Shown here one piece after another: positions 61,214-64,000 of a DNA stretch of 64,000 nt. A model generated the notes under the pieces. That model ran no database searches. It was not told the DNA's origin and worked only from the letters and a program-made list of their open reading frames with translations. The DNA comes from FEN-1219 sp039933105 (GTDB lineage: Bacteria; Pseudomonadota; Gammaproteobacteria; Steroidobacterales; Rariloculaceae), in NCBI GenBank assembly GCA_039933105.1, contig JBDTOT010000015.1:1-64000 (forward strand). Direction: 5' to 3'. Every line of letters starts with the position of its first letter. Within the stretch, counting starts at the first letter, position 1. Both the position numbers and the translations under genes were made by a program.

Positions 61214-62163
61214 TGGGCGAGTTCGACATCATCGCGCGCTATTTCACGCGCAGCGGCGGCGATCCGGATATCGTGCTCGGCGTCGGCGACGATGCGGCGC
61301 TACTGAAGATCGACGGCCTCGCCGCCGTGACCGTGGATACGCTGGTGGCCGGCGTGCATTTTCCGGACGGCATGGCCGCCCATCACTTGGGCTACCGGCT
61401 CATGGCCGTGAATTTGAGTGACCTCGCCGCGATGGGCGCGCAACCGCGCTGGTGCACGTTGGCGCTGACGTTGCCCTCGGCCGACGAAGCTTGGCTCGAA
61501 GGCTTCAGTCGCGGTCTGTTCGAGCTCGCCGAGCGCTACGGCGTGAGCCTAGTGGGCGGCGATCTCACGCGCGGGCCGTTGACCGCAACGTTGCAACTGA
61601 TCGGGCGTGTGGAACACGGGCGCGCATTGACACGCAGCGGCGGCAACGTCGGCGACGACGTTTACGTGACCGGCACTCTGGGCGACAGCTCGGCCGGTAT
61701 CGCGCTGATCATGGAGCGCGTCGCCGCGCCCGCCGGCTCCGCCGTAGCTGCGCTCGAGCAGCGGTTCTATAGGCCGGTTCCACGCGTGGGCGCGGGGCTT
61801 GCGCTCCGCGGTATTGCTTCCGCCGCCATTGACGTCTCGGATGGCTTGCTGGCCGATCTCGGGCACATCTGCGAAAAAAGCGGCTGCGGGGCGGTGATCG
61901 ACGTCGAGCGTGTGCCGCTCTCGGCGGAGGTGCTGTCGTTGTTTCCGCCACAGGACGCGCTTGCGCACGCACTCGGCGGCGGTGACGACTACGAGCTGTG
62001 TTTCACGGCACCGCCGTCGCAGGCCGACGCCATCGAAGCCGCGCTCGAGGCATCCGGCACGCTCGCGCGGCGCGTGGGCCAGCTCGTGCCGGGCCAATCA
62101 GTCACCTGTCGGCGCGACGGTGAGTTGTATGAGCCGGCCGCACATGGCTACCGGCACTTCTGA
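61213..62163 (+). CDS. thiL: Thiamine-monophosphate kinase
   Basis: Phosphorylates thiamine phosphate to thiamine diphosphate. The 316-residue protein has LGVGDDAALL, VTVDTLVAGVHFP, NLSDLAAMGAQPRW, VGGDLTRGPLT, IDVSDGLLADLGHI and GGGDDYELCF, all ThiL motifs. The start ATG overlaps the nusB stop by one base. Confidence 0.96.
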   Translation: MGEFDIIARYFTRSGGDPDIVLGVGDDAALLKIDGLAAVTVDTLVAGVHFPDGMAAHHLGYRLMAVNLSDLAAMGAQPRWCTLALTLPSADEAWLEGFSRGLFELAERYGVSLVGGDLTRGPLTATLQLIGRVEHGRALTRSGGNVGDDVYVTGTLGDSSAGIALIMERVAAPAGSAVAALEQRFYRPVPRVGAGLALRGIASAAIDVSDGLLADLGHICEKSGCGAVIDVERVPLSAEVLSLFPPQDALAHALGGGDDYELCFTAPPSQADAIEAALEASGTLARRVGQLVPGQSVTCRRDGELYEPAAHGYRHF

Positions 62164-62656
62164 GCTGACGCCTTTGCGCGTCACCGCAAGAACGCTGCTC
62201 GACCCCGTCCACTTCGTCGCGTTCGGCTTCGGCGCCGGCCTTGCTCCGCGTGCGCCGGGGACCGCGGGTAGCGTCGTCGGTATCGTGATCGCCTGGTGGC
62301 TCATGCCCCTGCCGTTGTACGTGCGAGCCGCCATCGTTCTCGTCGCGTTTGCAGCCGGCATCTGGGTCTGCGGCGAGAGTGCGCGGCGCCTGAACGCACA
62401 CGACCATCCGGGCATCGTGCTCGACGAGATCGTCGCAGTGCTCGCGACGGCTCTCGTGTTGCCCGAACGCAGCGTGTTGGGGTTTTTCTTGGTTTTTGTT
62501 TTGTTTCGGATTTTCGATATCTTCAAGCCCTGGCCGATCCGCGATGTGGATCACAGATTGGGCGGTGGGCTCGGAATTATGCTTGACGACCTGATGGCCG
62601 CGTTCTACGCCGCGGTTGGTCTCGCAATAATCCGAGCTCTGTTGCCGACAATCTAG
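62129..62656 (+). CDS. pgpA: Phosphatidylglycerophosphatase A
   Basis: Dephosphorylates phosphatidylglycerophosphate to phosphatidylglycerol at the inner membrane. The 175-residue protein has GFGAGLAPRAPGTAGSVVG near the start and GIVLDEIVAVLATAL, FFLVFVLFRIFDIFKPWPIRDVDHR typical of PgpA, with four hydrophobic segments. The ATG lies 35 bp inside thiL; a second ATG 15 nt later is possible. Confidence 0.95.
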   Translation: MSRPHMATGTSELTPLRVTARTLLDPVHFVAFGFGAGLAPRAPGTAGSVVGIVIAWWLMPLPLYVRAAIVLVAFAAGIWVCGESARRLNAHDHPGIVLDEIVAVLATALVLPERSVLGFFLVFVLFRIFDIFKPWPIRDVDHRLGGGLGIMLDDLMAAFYAAVGLAIIRALLPTI

Positions 62657-62661
62657 CCAGC

Positions 62662-63978
62662 ATGGTGCAGCCCAAAGCTCAACCCGCGCCCGAGAAGCGC
62701 GGCACCCAAGTCATACCGAGCAGAATCGGTAAGTACGTGATCATCAATGAGGTCGGGCAGGGTAGTACCGGCCGTGTGTTCCTGTCGCACGATCCGTACT
62801 ACGGCCGCGACGTCGCGATCAAGCTCTACAACATCGAGAACGAGGAAGACGAGCAGAAAGCGCGCGTCACTCGCAAGATGTTCTTCAACGAGGCGCAGAT
62901 GATGGGGCGCCTCCAGCACCCGAACATTCTGCCGATCTACGATGCAGGCGACGAGAACGGCAGCTACTACGTCGTAACCGAGCACGTGCATGGCGCGCGC
63001 ACGTTGGCCGCGTATTGCCGGCCGGACAACCTGCTGCGTATCGACGACGTTGTCGAGATCATGTTCAAGTGCGCCAAGGGCCTGCACTACGCTCACGGCC
63101 GTGGAGTGATCCACCGCGACATCAAGCCGAGCAACATCATGCTGACGCTCGACAACGACGTCCGCGTAATCGATTTCGGGATCGCGCTCATCAAGGATTC
63201 CGACATTTCGAGAATCGAAGGCATCGCGGGCAGCCCGAGCTACATGTCGCCCGAGCAGGTGCAGTCAGCGGAGATCACGCATCGCTCTGACATCTACTCG
63301 CTCGGCGCTGTGATGTATGAACTCCTTACCGGATATCGACCGTTCCGCGCTAATAGTTTGAGCAAGTTGCTGCACCAGATCGTCTACGCTACGCCGCCGC
63401 CGATTCACACGCTGCGTGCCGGCATTCCCGAGGAGCTCGAGGAAGTCGTCATGACTGCGCTGCGTAAGGAGCCGGAGAACCGGTACAACAACGCCGTCGA
63501 CTTCGCTGGTGCGTTGACCAAGCTGCATCAAAAACTGCGCAGCGCGGATGAAAAAGTCGACCAGCAGGAACAGTTCGATCAGTTGCGCAGTTTGCGCTTC
63601 TTCCATGATTTTTCGCACGCCGAGATCTGGGAAGTGCTGCGCGCGAGCGAATGGTGCAATTATTCGATGGACGACGAGATCATCCGCGAGGGCGAGCTCG
63701 ACGACAGGTTCTACATCATCGTGAACGGTACGGTCAGCGTGCAGTCCGGTCGTCGCCAGATCGGTGAACTGGGCGAGGGTGATTGTTTCGGAGAGACAAG
63801 CTACGTGCGTGGTGCGCGGCGCACGGCCACGATCAAAGCGACGATGCCGGTCATGCTCGTGCGCGTGAGCTCGACGCTACTCGAGCAAGCCTCTTCGGCA
63901 TGCCAGCTACGCTTCAACAAGGTGTTCCTGCGCTCGCTGATCGAGCGGCTGCAAGGCGTCGCGACCGCCGCGACCTGA
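62662..63978 (+). CDS. Ser/Thr kinase fused to cyclic-nucleotide-binding domain
   Basis: A 438-residue cytoplasmic protein. Residues about 24-290 are a full RD-type kinase: Gly loop VGQGSTGRVF, K54 in AIKLY, VIHRDIKPSNIML with D153, DFG at 171-173 and GSPSYMSPEQV. Residues about 305-425 are a cAMP-receptor-type domain (EIIREGELDDRFYIIVNGTVSVQ, IGELGEGDCFGETSYVRGARRTATIKA), with the FGE(T)...R..T phosphate cassette of real cyclic nucleotide binders. No membrane helix is seen. It starts 5 nt after pgpA. A cAMP-gated kinase is the natural reading; no cyclase gene is in the window. Confidence 0.92.
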   Translation: MVQPKAQPAPEKRGTQVIPSRIGKYVIINEVGQGSTGRVFLSHDPYYGRDVAIKLYNIENEEDEQKARVTRKMFFNEAQMMGRLQHPNILPIYDAGDENGSYYVVTEHVHGARTLAAYCRPDNLLRIDDVVEIMFKCAKGLHYAHGRGVIHRDIKPSNIMLTLDNDVRVIDFGIALIKDSDISRIEGIAGSPSYMSPEQVQSAEITHRSDIYSLGAVMYELLTGYRPFRANSLSKLLHQIVYATPPPIHTLRAGIPEELEEVVMTALRKEPENRYNNAVDFAGALTKLHQKLRSADEKVDQQEQFDQLRSLRFFHDFSHAEIWEVLRASEWCNYSMDDEIIREGELDDRFYIIVNGTVSVQSGRRQIGELGEGDCFGETSYVRGARRTATIKATMPVMLVRVSSTLLEQASSACQLRFNKVFLRSLIERLQGVATAAT

Positions 63979-64000
63979 GGATCACTCGCCGTCGGTCGAC

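Overview
The window is dense, high-GC bacterial chromosome with short gaps, GTG and TTG starts and many 4-bp start/stop overlaps. No tRNA, rRNA, CRISPR array, transposase or integrase was seen. The order glyA-nrdR-ribD-ribE-ribBX-ribH-nusB-thiL-pgpA, with squalene-hopene cyclase, CadC-like TPR regulators and an EttA-type ABC-F protein, suggests a Gammaproteobacterium, perhaps of the Steroidobacteraceae/Nevskiales/Xanthomonadales sphere. This is an inference from gene content and order, not from a marker gene.

Layout. 1-363 is non-coding and holds an unusual nested palindromic repeat; a second copy lies at 49297-49416. 364-5010 carries hopene synthesis (shc), a small lipoprotein, and a minus-strand run of a DUF4399 protein, a cysteine synthase-like enzyme and an NlpC/P60 hydrolase. 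5249-17496 is a one-direction cluster of ten genes and the most interesting part of the window: a Gly/Ser-rich lipoprotein, a second lipoprotein, a small Ser/Thr kinase, a membrane TPR/PEGA-like protein, a degenerate-FHA/PEGA/SUMF1-fold protein, a small secreted protein, an actin-like/FHA protein, two adjacent paralogues that join a TolR/ExbD-type membrane anchor to a von Willebrand A domain, and a TolQ/ExbB/MotA-type channel protein. I read it as an ion-driven TolQR-like motor whose periplasmic arm is a vWA domain, under phospho-threonine (kinase/FHA) control. I do not recognise it as a described system. An OmpA-like glycine-zipper protein follows behind a likely terminator.

18489-22785 holds a CadC-type winged-helix/TPR regulator facing a tandem pair of related lipoproteins with a truncated third copy. 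22728-38395 is mainly metabolism: bioD, bioF, lon, a kinase/ATPase fusion, phosphomannomutase, bioA, divergent ilvB and ilvN, proB-proA-glpD. 38557-44103 has a small conserved protein with a suspicious in-frame stop, a small kinase, and a 1311-residue AAA/P-domain/WD40 membrane protein followed by a lipoprotein. 44112-49220 holds SYLF, M48 protease, LemA, ApbE and DUF4145 proteins. 49456-54295 has ettA, a YihY-type membrane protein and a group of small stress-type genes. 54496-62656 is an AcuC-like deacetylase with glyA, then the nrdR-riboflavin-nusB-thiL-pgpA block. A kinase/cyclic-nucleotide-binding fusion closes the window.

Functional themes are cofactor synthesis (biotin, riboflavin, thiamine diphosphate, FMN transfer), amino acid synthesis (Cys, Ile/Val, Pro, Ser/Gly), envelope maintenance and Ser/Thr-kinase signalling (three eukaryote-like kinase folds in 64 kb).
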